A DNA stretch of 34,253 nucleotides from a virus: IMG/VR virus record IMGVR_UViG_3300011114_000224, positions 1 to 34,253 of that record; one strand, 5' to 3'. Each line of letters opens with the position of its first letter. Within the stretch, counting starts at the first letter, position 1. The notes beneath the pieces were generated by a model, which worked only from the letters and a program-made list of their open reading frames with translations, did not search any database and was not told the DNA's origin. A program made the translations under genes and the position numbers. Shown in pieces: positions 6,740 through 12,710 of this stretch.

Positions 6740-7645
6740 TTAAAACGCATACCCTTTCAAGCTATCCTCAAGGGTCTGCAACTTCTTCTTCATCTCCTCG
6801 CGTGCGTACGCATCCTCTTTCAAGGCATCAGGTTGCGCGGCATACGGCTTGATGAGCGTACTTATTTCTGCAAGGAACGCATCAACGTCAGGGTTGTCAA
6901 CGATGTTGAGCGCATTGATCTCATCGGGTAGCGCTGCGATGTTCTCAACAAAGCTGTCGTGCCAGCGTTGCCCCTTGTCCCCCTTGAATTCACCAAGTTT
7001 CTTGATGAACGCAGATACCGGAGTCAGCATACGGGTGAAGCGCTCGCGGCTAGCCGCCTCCACCATCTCGGTGTACTGCTTATCAACAACGGCGAGCATC
7101 TCGGGGGGCAGCGTGAACCTGAAGTCACCGCTGGTAGATACAGGCTCGGGATACCACACCACATACAGCTTGTTCTCCATCTGCTTAGCTGTGGGGTAGT
7201 CATCGGTCTTGGCAGTAGGTGCCTTGCCGTTAGCCACAAGCGAGTAGTTACGCGCCGCTATGTCAGCGTTAACCAACCCGTCCCAGTAGGTAAGTATGTC
7301 AGCACGCAACACGCTCAACTGACTGATGAAGTTGCCCATCTTGCTGGTGTAGGTGAAGTACGCCGCGTTGGGCAGCACCCTTGATGAGTCGTCACCGAAC
7401 GGAAGCGTTGCCTTGATGTGGTAGGCGTGCATCTCGTTAGACAACTGCTGGTACTTAGCCACGGTGTTGCCTTTATCTTTGAACAACTCCCGCGACACTA
7501 TCTGCCCCTCATCACCCAGCGTCTGCTTGACCAACGCCTCGGCATCCTTGTCCCGCACTCGGCGTGCCGTACCCCCACGCGACAGCTTGAACTTCATTGC
7601 GCGGTTAGCGATGGACATGGTTTCTTGCATCTGTTCTGTAGCCAT
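6740..7645 (-). CDS. DUF3150-like protein, middle member of AAA+/VWA module
   Basis: A 301-residue soluble, mostly helical protein starting MATEQMQETMSIANRAMKFKLSRGG after AAAAGGAGAAACACA. From its size, helical content (long segment EMVEAASRERFTRMLTPVSAFIKKLGEF) and position between a MoxR-like ATPase and a VWA-like partner, it resembles the DUF3150 family found beside CobS/CobT-like pairs on plasmids and phages. I cannot confirm the family from motifs alone. It may be a structural or adaptor component of the complex. A stem-loop lies both before and after it. Confidence 0.65.
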   Translation of the reverse strand: MATEQMQETMSIANRAMKFKLSRGGTARRVRDKDAEALVKQTLGDEGQIVSRELFKDKGNTVAKYQQLSNEMHAYHIKATLPFGDDSSRVLPNAAYFTYTSKMGNFISQLSVLRADILTYWDGLVNADIAARNYSLVANGKAPTAKTDDYPTAKQMENKLYVVWYPEPVSTSGDFRFTLPPEMLAVVDKQYTEMVEAASRERFTRMLTPVSAFIKKLGEFKGDKGQRWHDSFVENIAALPDEINALNIVDNPDVDAFLAEISTLIKPYAAQPDALKEDAYAREEMKKKLQTLEDSLKGYAF

Positions 7646-7670
7646 TGTGTTTCTCCTTTTATGGTTATGG

Positions 7671-7695
7671 ACTCGGGGGAATTATTCCCCCGAAT
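7671..7695 (-). repeat. dispersed stem-loop copy 2
   Basis: Arms ACTCGGGGGAA / TTCCCCCGAAT with a 3-base loop. The distal pairs in minus-strand RNA include one U-G wobble. It lies between the heptad repeat after the AAA+ gene and the RBS of the DUF3150-like gene, with the same CCATAA(CC)A linker as copy 1. Confidence 0.8.
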
Positions 7696-7699
7696 CTTT

Positions 7700-7748
7700 C
7701 TGCTTGCTGCTTACTGCTTACTGCTTACTGCTTACTGCTTACTGCTTA
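7700..7748 (-). repeat. seven tandem heptamers TAAGCAG at AAA+ gene end
   Basis: Seven consecutive 7-bp units on the minus strand (six TAAGCAG, the last CAAGCAG). The first TAA is the stop codon of the AAA+ gene. Because the unit is 7 bases, TAA appears in all three frames. The element GCAGTAA also precedes stem-loop copies 4, 5 and 6 once each, so this looks like local expansion of a piece of that element. Confidence 0.9.
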
Positions 7749-8777
7749 CCGCAGTACCGCACCGAACTTCGCGCCCCACGTTACAAACGCCTTGGTGCTA
7801 GCCACCTCGGGTGCGCGTACCATACTGTCCTTGACGAACTTAGCTTGCATCTCGGGAGCAAGACGCTTGGCGTATTCCACCAGTGCATCAAAGGTATTGA
7901 CCGATGCTTGGTCTGCCATCATGTCGGTAATGAGGAACTGCGCCGACACATTGCTAGGTACACGCGCCTTGGTAGGATTGAGCAACACCTCCTCCACGCT
8001 GGGCAACTCGGGCGCAAGGTCACGGAACGCCATCAACTCAGACGCCATTCCCTTGCCAATCTTCCCTGCTATCGTGGCAAACGCCGTGTTGGGCGCATGA
8101 AACAACTTCCTTGCCACCGTGGAGTAGCTACGCGGTGTAGCGTTGATCTTCTTAGCTGCATCAAAGAAGAACGCGTTGTCGCCCTTCATACGGATGAACC
8201 GCATCGTCAGCAAGTCCATGTCACCAGCTTTCAACATGTACTCAATCTGTGACTGTGAGTCGTACAACGTGCCGTACATATAGGAGCGTTGGTAGATGAT
8301 GCTTGGGACGCGGTTGGCACCAGCCTTGTCCGTGGTACGGTTGCCAGCCCAGACATGCCACGTACCCTTGGGCAGATAGATATCATCCACGCGATTCTCC
8401 AACAGCATCATCGCGGCAGTACCTTGGACGGGTACCGTGCCTCGGGGCAACTCATCCATGAAGTTCGTGAACGCGTAGTCAACCAGCCAGCGCTTGTCCT
8501 TCAACCACACGAACTGGTTGGGGTTGTCCACATCACGGAACGGCAAGCCCTTGCCATCGGTGGTATCCGACAGTTCCAAGTTGAACGGAGCCAGTATGGG
8601 CTTACCTGCCGCAATGCTAGCCTGTAACACCAAGTCTGACTTACCCCCGCCCGGCGCACCTTCGATGCCTACCGATTCGCCAGCCAGCGCGTGTTCAATC
8701 AGCAGGGGGAGGAGTTCCTTGGGCGACAGTTCCACCAACTCGGACTCTTGGGCGATTGCTTTGTCTTGCATACTCAT
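7746..8777 (-). CDS. MoxR-like AAA+ ATPase
   Basis: A 343-residue AAA+ protein. Walker A is GAPGGGKS (40-47), Walker B FMDEL (106-110) and sensor 1 the Asn in HVWAGNR (about 146). The pattern fits the MoxR/CobS branch, whose members remodel or insert metal into partner proteins together with VWA-domain proteins; such a partner is encoded at 5522-6673. It is the first gene of the leftward unit after the TTAGTTGTCTAA array and is preceded by a promoter-like box at 8874-8879, stem-loop copy 3 and TAGGAGAAACACA. The start is ATG 8777; an ATG two codons later is possible. Confidence 0.88.
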   Translation of the reverse strand: MSMQDKAIAQESELVELSPKELLPLLIEHALAGESVGIEGAPGGGKSDLVLQASIAAGKPILAPFNLELSDTTDGKGLPFRDVDNPNQFVWLKDKRWLVDYAFTNFMDELPRGTVPVQGTAAMMLLENRVDDIYLPKGTWHVWAGNRTTDKAGANRVPSIIYQRSYMYGTLYDSQSQIEYMLKAGDMDLLTMRFIRMKGDNAFFFDAAKKINATPRSYSTVARKLFHAPNTAFATIAGKIGKGMASELMAFRDLAPELPSVEEVLLNPTKARVPSNVSAQFLITDMMADQASVNTFDALVEYAKRLAPEMQAKFVKDSMVRAPEVASTKAFVTWGAKFGAVLR

Positions 8778-8812
8778 TGTGTTTCTCCTATGGTTTTAGT
8801 TGTGTGACCGTT

Positions 8813-8837
8813 CTCGGGGGAATATTTCCCCCGAATC
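8813..8837 (-). repeat. dispersed stem-loop copy 3
   Basis: Arms TCGGGGGAA / TTCCCCCGA around a 3-base loop, between the promoter-like box and the start of the AAA+ gene. It would sit in the 5' leader of the AAA+ mRNA. Confidence 0.75.
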
Positions 8838-8873
8838 ATTACTAGTTATTTCCCACGCATTTAGTTGTCTATC

Positions 8874-8879
8874 ATTATA
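8874..8879 (-). promoter_or_regulatory. minus-strand -10 box TATAAT before AAA+ gene
   Basis: The minus strand has a perfect TATAAT, immediately followed downstream by GATAGACAACTAA, one of the six array sites. A bound protein there would cover the transcription start. I see no good -35 at 16-18 bp, so the promoter may need an activator. It is well placed to drive the AAA+/DUF3150-like/VWA-like genes. Confidence 0.5.
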
Positions 8880-9052
8880 CATCCTTTCATAAGTTCAGGG
8901 GTTAAAGGTGAGCGTATGGGGTTTAGTTGTCTAATGACGGGAGGTTTTGTTATTGTTGCCGCTATCGTATGCCCCTAGTTGTCTAACCGTAGTGGAGTCT
9001 GTTGTTGCCGCTATTCCGAATACTTAGTTGTCCAACCGTATTTTCAACCGAG

Positions 9053-9250
9053 CTAGTTGTCTAAGCACTTAGCTGTGTACGAGAGGTTGTACATCTCTTT
9101 CATCGCGGGTGCTTTGTCTACTATCTCCATTGCCATGTCTATAGCTTCTGCGCTTGACTCGGCTAGGATGCGCGTGGCGAAGGTGTGTTGTTTGGGCGCT
9201 ATGCCCTTGAACTCAGTACCCCTGATGGTGACTAGGAACCATACCTTCAT
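9053..9250 (-). CDS. small unknown protein, 65 residues
   Basis: Begins MKVWFLVTIRGTEFKGIAPKQHTF and continues with a helix ESSAEAIDMAMEIVDKA. The ATG at 9250 follows CAAGGAGAACCAA and overlaps the previous stop as ATGA (9247-9250); the frame upstream to 9322 would overlap that gene. Its stop codon is part of a regulatory array site. It looks like a small alpha/beta protein; no function recognised. Confidence 0.65.
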   Translation of the reverse strand: MKVWFLVTIRGTEFKGIAPKQHTFATRILAESSAEAIDMAMEIVDKAPAMKEMYNLSYTAKCLDN

Positions 9251-9384
9251 TTGGTTCTCCTTGCCATGTTGTCGATGCACCACACCCGTACATCCTGCGC
9301 TCGTTTCCCTGCGTGGTTGCACAGGAACGCCGTATTAAAAAGCAGGTAGACCTGCACCAGTACCCAGTTACGAATCGTATTCAT
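9247..9384 (-). CDS. 45-residue protein with hydrophobic segment
   Basis: ATG 9384 overlaps the upstream stop as ATGA (9381-9384) after AAGGAGGCGAA, and the gene ends in ATGA with the next start. The sequence starts MNTIRNWVLVQVYLLFNTAFL, so residues 7-21 could be a membrane segment or amphipathic helix. The remainder is basic (NHAGKRAQDVRVW). Two-sided coupling and a strong ribosome site support it. Function unknown. Confidence 0.55.
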   Translation of the reverse strand: MNTIRNWVLVQVYLLFNTAFLCNHAGKRAQDVRVWCIDNMARRTK

Positions 9385-9554
9385 TTCGCCTCCTTAAAAG
9401 ACGCTATCCACGCAAGAAATACTTTATTCGCCTCGTCTTGTGTATAACCAAACTCCCGTCGCAGGTATGTGGCAGCGCCCCACATGTTGGTCTCCCCTGA
9501 GTCCCTAAGCTGCACTAAGTATGCAAACTGCTTGCTGTAGTTTTTCGTTTTCAT
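9381..9554 (-). CDS. small unknown protein, 57 residues
   Basis: Starts MKTKNYSKQFAYLVQLRDSGETNMWGAATYLRREFGYTQDEANKVFLAWIASF. The segment with YLRREFGYTQDEANKVFLAWI looks like a small helical domain that I have seen in phage hypothetical proteins. ATG 9554 follows TGGAGGTGTGAG, which also encodes the VEV end of the upstream gene. The longer frame to 9659 lies over that gene and is not needed. Confidence 0.65.
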   Translation of the reverse strand: MKTKNYSKQFAYLVQLRDSGETNMWGAATYLRREFGYTQDEANKVFLAWIASFKEAK

Positions 9555-9555
9555 C

Positions 9556-9951
9556 TCACACCTCCACATAAAAAGAATAGTAGTCGCTGCCACCAGAACC
9601 GTAGCGATAACCATAGTCCTGCCCGTCATGGCAGGTGTAGAAAATGCCAGTTGGATCATTCAGCAAAGCATTCAGAATCCCGTGCTGTAGTCTGGGGTCA
9701 GCTTTGAATTGCGTAGTGCCCTGTAGTATCCAAGTGTTCATGACTTCTTGGCGCGAACACCGGATAGAATCGGGAAACTCCTCCAATTGCACTTCCCACA
9801 AAGCGTTTTCTCCATCAAGCCCCACTAATAGAACCATCAGCTTCATAGTGGAGTACTCACCCCACGCTTGGCACGTTGGGCACTCGGCTTCGTGGTCAGA
9901 GCAGCGCTCCCCCCAGTAGTCCGTCATCGCTTCTTGCACCTTGTTTGTCAT
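9556..9951 (-). CDS. unknown protein with Cys cluster, 131 residues
   Basis: The start is ATG 9951, seven bases after AGGAG; two in-frame ATGs just upstream (9957, 9978) are too close to that site or inside the previous gene. Near the N-terminus are CSDHEAECPTCQAW, a possible metal site. The middle has WEVQLEEFPDSIRCSRQEVMNTWILQGTTQF. The tail is rich in Tyr and Gly (YGYRYGSGGSDYYSFYVEV). No family recognised. Confidence 0.65.
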   Translation of the reverse strand: MTNKVQEAMTDYWGERCSDHEAECPTCQAWGEYSTMKLMVLLVGLDGENALWEVQLEEFPDSIRCSRQEVMNTWILQGTTQFKADPRLQHGILNALLNDPTGIFYTCHDGQDYGYRYGSGGSDYYSFYVEV

Positions 9952-9961
9952 CTTCATTCTC

Positions 9962-10153
9962 CTAGTTGAAGTGCTCAAGTACCGATATGGTTTGCGCTAT
10001 CATTGCTTTGTCGAGTTCTAACCGTTTTATTTCGCGGTCACTGTAAAATCTGTCCTCGTCGCCAGCTTCAGGCATATCCTTAAGGTAGTGCTTTAACTGC
10101 ACCACAAGCTTGTCAAGGTCTGTTTTGCTTGTCATATTCATTCTGTTTGTCAT
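9962..10153 (-). CDS. small helical protein, 63 residues
   Basis: Starts MTNRMNMTSKTDLDKLVVQLKHYL at 10153 after GGAGGTGTGAA. It is highly charged and probably all helical (DREIKRLELDKAMIAQTISVLEHFN). It could form a dimeric coil. Its stop lies a few bases before the ribosome site of the next gene. Function unknown. Confidence 0.65.
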   Translation of the reverse strand: MTNRMNMTSKTDLDKLVVQLKHYLKDMPEAGDEDRFYSDREIKRLELDKAMIAQTISVLEHFN

Positions 10154-10154
10154 T

Positions 10155-10535
10155 TCACACCTCCACGCGTTTAGTTATCTCAAAGAGAGGTTCATCAACC
10201 CCATCTTCATGAAGGCTGATATTCAGTGCGCCATCTCGCAGCGCAACGCACACCTCATACCTGCTAGCGATACGACCCTTAGGCTTTATAGCAACCCCCA
10301 TGCGGTCAGCCGTTGAAACTACAGACCATTCCTTTGTAAAAGATTTGGTTACCCTATTTTCGTTCTTCACTTTCTTAATGGCATCCCTTCGCCAAATTAC
10401 TTTTCCTTTTTTGTCACTGAAAGGCAAGCCTCTAATATCGGTTGTATCAAACTTTTTGTGAGTAAATGCATTAAGGGGTTTGTAGTGTGCGCGTAGTAGT
10501 TCATCAAGCATAAGCGCGTTGGCTTTCTTTTTCAT
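10155..10535 (-). CDS. unknown protein, 126 residues
   Basis: Starts MKKKANALMLDELLRAHYKPLNAFTHKK at 10535. The start overlaps the stop of a 28-residue gene as ATGA and follows GTGGAGGGCAGA; the frame to 10595 covers that small gene. It is strongly basic in the first 75 residues (KKGKVIWRRDAIKKVKNENRVTK), consistent with nucleic-acid binding, but no domain is recognised. It ends VEV, from GTGGAGGTGTGA, which also carries the next ribosome site. Confidence 0.65.
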   Translation of the reverse strand: MKKKANALMLDELLRAHYKPLNAFTHKKFDTTDIRGLPFSDKKGKVIWRRDAIKKVKNENRVTKSFTKEWSVVSTADRMGVAIKPKGRIASRYEVCVALRDGALNISLHEDGVDEPLFEITKRVEV

Positions 10536-10618
10536 TCTGCCCTCCACATAAAGAACCACATTAACTCCACGCCTGTGGCAACGCCTATCGCCCAAACAAA
10601 TAGCATCTCCATCTCCAT
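10532..10618 (-). CDS. 28-residue putative membrane peptide
   Basis: ATG 10618 lies one base beyond the upstream stop and follows GAGGAGGTGTGAG. The peptide MEMEMLFVWAIGVATGVELM continues WFFMWRAE and is almost entirely one hydrophobic segment, likely a single transmembrane helix. Its TGA overlaps the next ATG as ATGA (10532-10535). Its small size lowers confidence; spacing and ribosome site support it. Confidence 0.5.
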   Translation of the reverse strand: MEMEMLFVWAIGVATGVELMWFFMWRAE

Positions 10619-10619
10619 C

Positions 10620-10787
10620 TCACACCTCCTCGTAGAACGTTTTAAAGGACACCCTTGAGTAACGCTTGTCGGCGTCCTCGTCTGGGAACGCCAGACGCGC
10701 CGCCCTTTCTGCCCTCAGTTTGTTGCCATACAGCGTCTGAGGGACTCCCATCACGCACCACAACTGCACTTCTCTCACCGCTTCCAT
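10620..10787 (-). CDS. small unknown protein, 55 residues
   Basis: ATG 10787 overlaps the upstream stop as TAATG and follows AGGAGAAACAGTA. It begins MEAVREVQLWCVMGVPQTLYGNKLRAERAARLAFPDEDADKRYSRVSFKTFYEEV. The segment NKLRAERAARLAFPDEDADKRY resembles helical parts of small phage proteins of unknown role. An internal DNA hairpin (GTCTGG...CCAGAC, about 10680-10696) is present. Confidence 0.65.
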   Translation of the reverse strand: MEAVREVQLWCVMGVPQTLYGNKLRAERAARLAFPDEDADKRYSRVSFKTFYEEV

Positions 10788-10942
10788 TACTGTTTCTCCT
10801 GTTTCTTGGACAGCAGCCACGCTCGGAGCGCGTTCTGGTTGAGGGGCATGACCACTTTCATAGTGGGGTTGTTAGCGCTGGGCGTTGCGCGAAGTAGTGC
10901 CGCGAACGTGGGCGCGTTGGTGCTGACTTGTTTAGCTTTCAT
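10787..10942 (-). CDS. small unknown protein, 51 residues
   Basis: Starts MKAKQVSTNAPTFAALLRATPSANNPTMKVVMPLNQNALRAWLLSKKQEKQ. The ATG at 10942 follows CTAGGAGAAACCCG, just after the stop of the upstream gene. The longer frame to 11065 overlaps that gene and is rejected. No recognisable domain. Confidence 0.6.
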   Translation of the reverse strand: MKAKQVSTNAPTFAALLRATPSANNPTMKVVMPLNQNALRAWLLSKKQEKQ

Positions 10943-10952
10943 CGGGTTTCTC

Positions 10953-11138
10953 CTAGTTGAGGGTTGAGCGTTTGAAGGACGGGACTGCTTTGTAGGACAC
11001 CAGCACCCCTGCGTTTCGGGGGATGAAGTGCTGCTCGTTGGGGTTGTTGCCAGTAATGAAGGCAACGTGGTTGGGCGTGGGCTTGTTGTGCTGCATGAGT
11101 GGCGCTATTGCTATAAGCCCGTTGCGTTTGGTTTTCAT
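10953..11138 (-). CDS. small unknown protein, 61 residues
   Basis: Begins MKTKRNGLIAIAPLMQHNKP and has HVAFITGNNPNEQHFIPRNAGVLVSYKAVPSF. The start carries the standard TAGGAGAAACACA-ATG found after stem-loops in this genome; copy 4 lies at 11172-11198, upstream. Function unknown. Confidence 0.65.
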   Translation of the reverse strand: MKTKRNGLIAIAPLMQHNKPTPNHVAFITGNNPNEQHFIPRNAGVLVSYKAVPSFKRSTLN

Positions 11139-11171
11139 TGTGTTTCTCCTATTGGTATTGGTACTACGATT

Positions 11172-11198
11172 AACTCAGGGGAAAGATTCCCCTGAGTT
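11172..11198 (-). repeat. dispersed stem-loop copy 4
   Basis: Perfect arms AACTCAGGGGAA / TTCCCCTGAGTT (12 bp) with a 3-base loop. The sixth pair is A-U here, whereas it is G-C or G-U in minus-strand RNA of other copies. It begins next to the stop of the upstream gene in the shared context AAGAAGCAGTAA. Confidence 0.85.
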
Positions 11199-11552
11199 TT
11201 ACTGCTTCTTCTTAGTGTTCCATGCCATGAGTCGTCCCAGCGCATGGGTGACCGTTCCTTCTCCTGCTTTCTTAGCCGCCCGTGCGCGGGCGTGTTGCGC
11301 GGTAGCTGCCTTGCTCTTGCGGAGTTTGGCGCGTGCCTTGTTTTCAACTACCCGTTTCCGTAGCCCCCAAGCTGTGACGGGGGTGATTTCCTTACGTGCC
11401 AGCGCACTCGCTATCTTGCGCCCTGCCAAATCTGAGCGTAGCGAGTGCATGAAGCACACGTTACATTGCGCCCGAACGATGGGTTTTCCCCTGCAAAAGC
11501 GCCTAACGTGCTTCTTTTTACCGCATTTGGTGCATGTTTTGTGTGGTTGCAT
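11199..11552 (-). CDS. small zinc-finger-like basic protein
   Basis: A 117-residue protein starting MQPHKTCTKCGKKKHVRRFCRGK. The Cys pattern CxxC (7-10), C at about 19 and CNVC at about 30-33 suggest a zinc-binding ribbon. The rest is very basic and Ala-rich (KRVVENKARAKLRKSKAATAQHARARAAKK), suggesting DNA or RNA binding. ATG 11552 follows GGGAGAATCAGCT; an ATG five codons upstream at 11567 has a poorer site. It is the first gene after the GTCCAC-rich non-coding region, so it may act on or be driven from that region (inference). Confidence 0.65.
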   Translation of the reverse strand: MQPHKTCTKCGKKKHVRRFCRGKPIVRAQCNVCFMHSLRSDLAGRKIASALARKEITPVTAWGLRKRVVENKARAKLRKSKAATAQHARARAAKKAGEGTVTHALGRLMAWNTKKKQ

Positions 11553-11591
11553 AGCTGATTCTCCCATGGTATCAAGGGTTTAAGTTGTATT

Positions 11592-11895
11592 GGACTAGAT
11601 GTCCACGCAATGTCCACCTCATTTTTAAAAAATGGACACGAATTGTACCTAATCCATCAACAGCTTAGCGTGAACTGACACTACTGTCCACGTACTTTTG
11701 GACTCCTCAAACTTAGACTTCAAAGTCCAAACCCAAACTGTCCACGTAGTCCACTTACCTATATATATTCAGGAGAGAGAGATGTATATATATGTGGACA
11801 GTAGTGTTAGTGGACGCTGGGCTATTGATTTGATTGAGATTAGTTTGTCCAGATAAACGCTAAGTCGGTGGACTACGTGGACTTTTGCTGGACAC
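11592..11895. repeat. gene-free region with GTCCAC inverted repeats and AT core
   Basis: Between the genes at 11199-11552 and 11966-12208 I find no convincing gene. About a dozen GTCCA/TGGAC words occur in both orientations. Two long perfect inverted pairs are present: 11678-11691 with 11794-11807 (14 bp), and 11740-11754 with 11868-11882 (15 bp, GTCCACGTAGTCCAC). ACTGTCCACGTA is also directly repeated. Between them lie two TATATATAT tracts at 11760-11768 and 11785-11793 flanking CAGGAGAGAGAG. Iterated sites around an AT-rich core resemble a replication origin or a multi-operator region. Confidence 0.75.
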
Positions 11896-11938
11896 ACCTA
11901 AAAACCTCTTCTAAGTCCTTGATTATAAAGGACTTTCT

Positions 11939-11965
11939 AACTCGGGGGAATTATTCCCCCGAGTT
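11939..11965 (-). repeat. dispersed stem-loop copy 5
   Basis: Perfect arms AACTCGGGGGAA / TTCCCCCGAGTT with a 3-base loop; the sixth pair is G-C. It directly follows the stop of the gene at 11966-12208 (context GGGCAGTAA). Confidence 0.85.
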
Positions 11966-12208
11966 TTACTGCCCGTAGCGGTGATAAACGAGGGCGAAAA
12001 TCGCGGCGCTGGTTTCAAACAAAAGATAGAGCCCTTCGTCCCACATGCAGTCGAGCGCGTCGATAGTTTCTACTGGTAAGTTAAGGCTTTCCCACGCCTT
12101 GGCGCATGAAACAGCGAGGGCATGATCGCCCTTATCCCATGCTTCGTTGTTACACATTAGCCAATGTTTCATGGCGTAATACTCGAGGATTACGTTCTTT
12201 GCGTTCAT
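11966..12208 (-). CDS. small unknown protein, 80 residues
   Basis: Begins MNAKNVILEYYAMKHWLMCNNEAWDKGDHALAVSCAKAWESLNLPVETIDALDCMWDEG. It is Trp/Cys-rich and probably helical, with a hydrophobic end LYLLFETSAAIFALVYHRYGQ. ATG 12208 is eight bases after AAGGAG. ATG 12214 overlaps the upstream stop as ATGA but is almost on top of the ribosome site, so I prefer 12208. Function unknown. Confidence 0.65.
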   Translation of the reverse strand: MNAKNVILEYYAMKHWLMCNNEAWDKGDHALAVSCAKAWESLNLPVETIDALDCMWDEGLYLLFETSAAIFALVYHRYGQ

Positions 12209-12210
12209 GG

Positions 12211-12378
12211 TCATTCTCCTTTCTTATTCCAGCTACCGCAGAACATCTCTGCCTCTCGACGGAGCTTCTTCGCCTCTCGGCGCATGGATTTCCCAGCGCT
12301 TGACTTGAAGGGGTGGGCGTTTCCGTCGCCCCGCCCACCCATTGCCCTAACCGCTCTAAACAGTTGTCTTGCTCTCAT
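12211..12378 (-). CDS. small basic protein, 55 residues
   Basis: Starts MRARQLFRAVRAMGGRGDGN at 12378 after AAAAGGAGATACACC, and has a basic C-terminal half (KSMRREAKKLRREAEMF). Stem-loop copy 6 lies just upstream. The DNA contains a perfect 9-bp inverted repeat (12311-12319 with 12332-12340). The frame upstream to 12486 runs through the stem-loop and the end of the next gene and is rejected. Function unknown; the charge suggests nucleic-acid binding. Confidence 0.6.
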   Translation of the reverse strand: MRARQLFRAVRAMGGRGDGNAHPFKSSAGKSMRREAKKLRREAEMFCGSWNKKGE

Positions 12379-12397
12379 GGTGTATCTCCTTTTGGTT

Positions 12398-12424
12398 AAC
12401 TCAGGGGAATTATTCCCCCGAGTT
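12398..12424 (-). repeat. dispersed stem-loop copy 6
   Basis: Arms AACTCAGGGGAA / TTCCCCCGAGTT. The sixth position is an A/C mismatch in plus-strand RNA but a G-U pair in minus-strand RNA. The context AAGAAGCAGTAA and the RBS AGGAGATACACC match other copies. Confidence 0.85.
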
Positions 12425-12437
12425 TTACTGCTTCTTT

Positions 12438-12710
12438 TTAGGACACCCTGAAGGTGTCCTCCCACGTGTTGCCTTTGGCTTCCCACGTGGACGCTACGCG
12501 TCCATCGTCATAGGTGCTGTAGCCCAGCACCTCCCCAACTTTGTAGCCCTTGCGGGCTACCTCTTCCTTCATCGACCTCTCAAAGAGGTCGATGCTGGTT
12601 TCTTCAAACCTACTGCTGCTCCAGCTTCGGTACTCGATCTCCCCCGCGAGGGGGATTTTGCCAACTGGAACGCTGGCACGGTGCAGCATGGCTATCAACA
12701 ATCTGTTCAT
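12438..12710 (-). CDS. unknown protein encoded by hairpin-packed DNA
   Basis: A 90-residue protein starting MNRLLIAMLHRASVPVGKIP after AAAGGAATCAAA, with a C-terminal part KVGEVLGYSTYDDGRVASTWEAKGNTWEDTFRVS. Composition looks protein-like, but I recognise no family. The coding DNA contains a series of tight perfect inverted repeats (see next entry), so synonymous choices or sequence insertion seem to serve RNA or DNA structure. A non-coding structured RNA with a fortuitous frame cannot be excluded. Confidence 0.55.
   Translation of the reverse strand: MNRLLIAMLHRASVPVGKIPLAGEIEYRSWSSSRFEETSIDLFERSMKEEVARKGYKVGEVLGYSTYDDGRVASTWEAKGNTWEDTFRVS
12440..12678 (-). repeat. row of seven hairpins inside a coding sequence
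   Basis: Perfect inverted repeats: 12440-12460 (8 bp, loop 5), 12488-12504 (7 bp, loop 3), 12512-12532 (8 bp, loop 5), 12543-12560 (7 bp, loop GCAA on the minus strand, a GNRA tetraloop), 12570-12594 (11 bp, loop 3), 12640-12655 (6 bp, loop 4) and 12659-12678 (5 bp, loop 10, weaker). The first five cover about half of the sequence between 12440 and 12594. Confidence 0.85.

Larger units (their letters stand above)
8796..9064. promoter_or_regulatory. array of six TTAGTTGTCTAA-like sites
   Basis: Six related 12-mers on the plus strand: 8796-8807 (TTAGTTGTGTGA), 8861-8872, 8923-8934 (TTAGTTGTCTAA), 8975-8986, 9024-9035 and 9053-9064. The ends TTAG/CTAA are complementary, as in an operator. Three copies continue with ACCGT. 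Around copies four and five a unit of about 49 bp is duplicated (TTGTTGCCGCTAT, gap, site, ACCGTA). The last copy contains the stop codon of the gene at 9053-9250. No gene is visible between 8778 and 9052. Confidence 0.75.

Noticed and set aside
7464-8252. 262-codon plus-strand frame opposite the AAA+ gene
   Set aside because: Its translation has no domain, includes the heptamer repeat and runs against the clear MoxR-like gene.
11783-11857. Plus-strand 24-codon frame with AGGAGAGAGAG before ATG in the GTCCAC region
   Set aside because: Peptide MYIYVDSSVSGRW... is made of the repeats themselves, lies alone on the opposite strand to all neighbours and lacks any promoter; the purine run between AT tracts more likely belongs to the DNA element.
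11922-11927. Minus-strand TATAAT before the GTCCAC region
   Set aside because: It is in the loop of AAGTCCTT/AAGGACTT, and the place of the -35 is inside stem-loop copy 5, without a usable hexamer.
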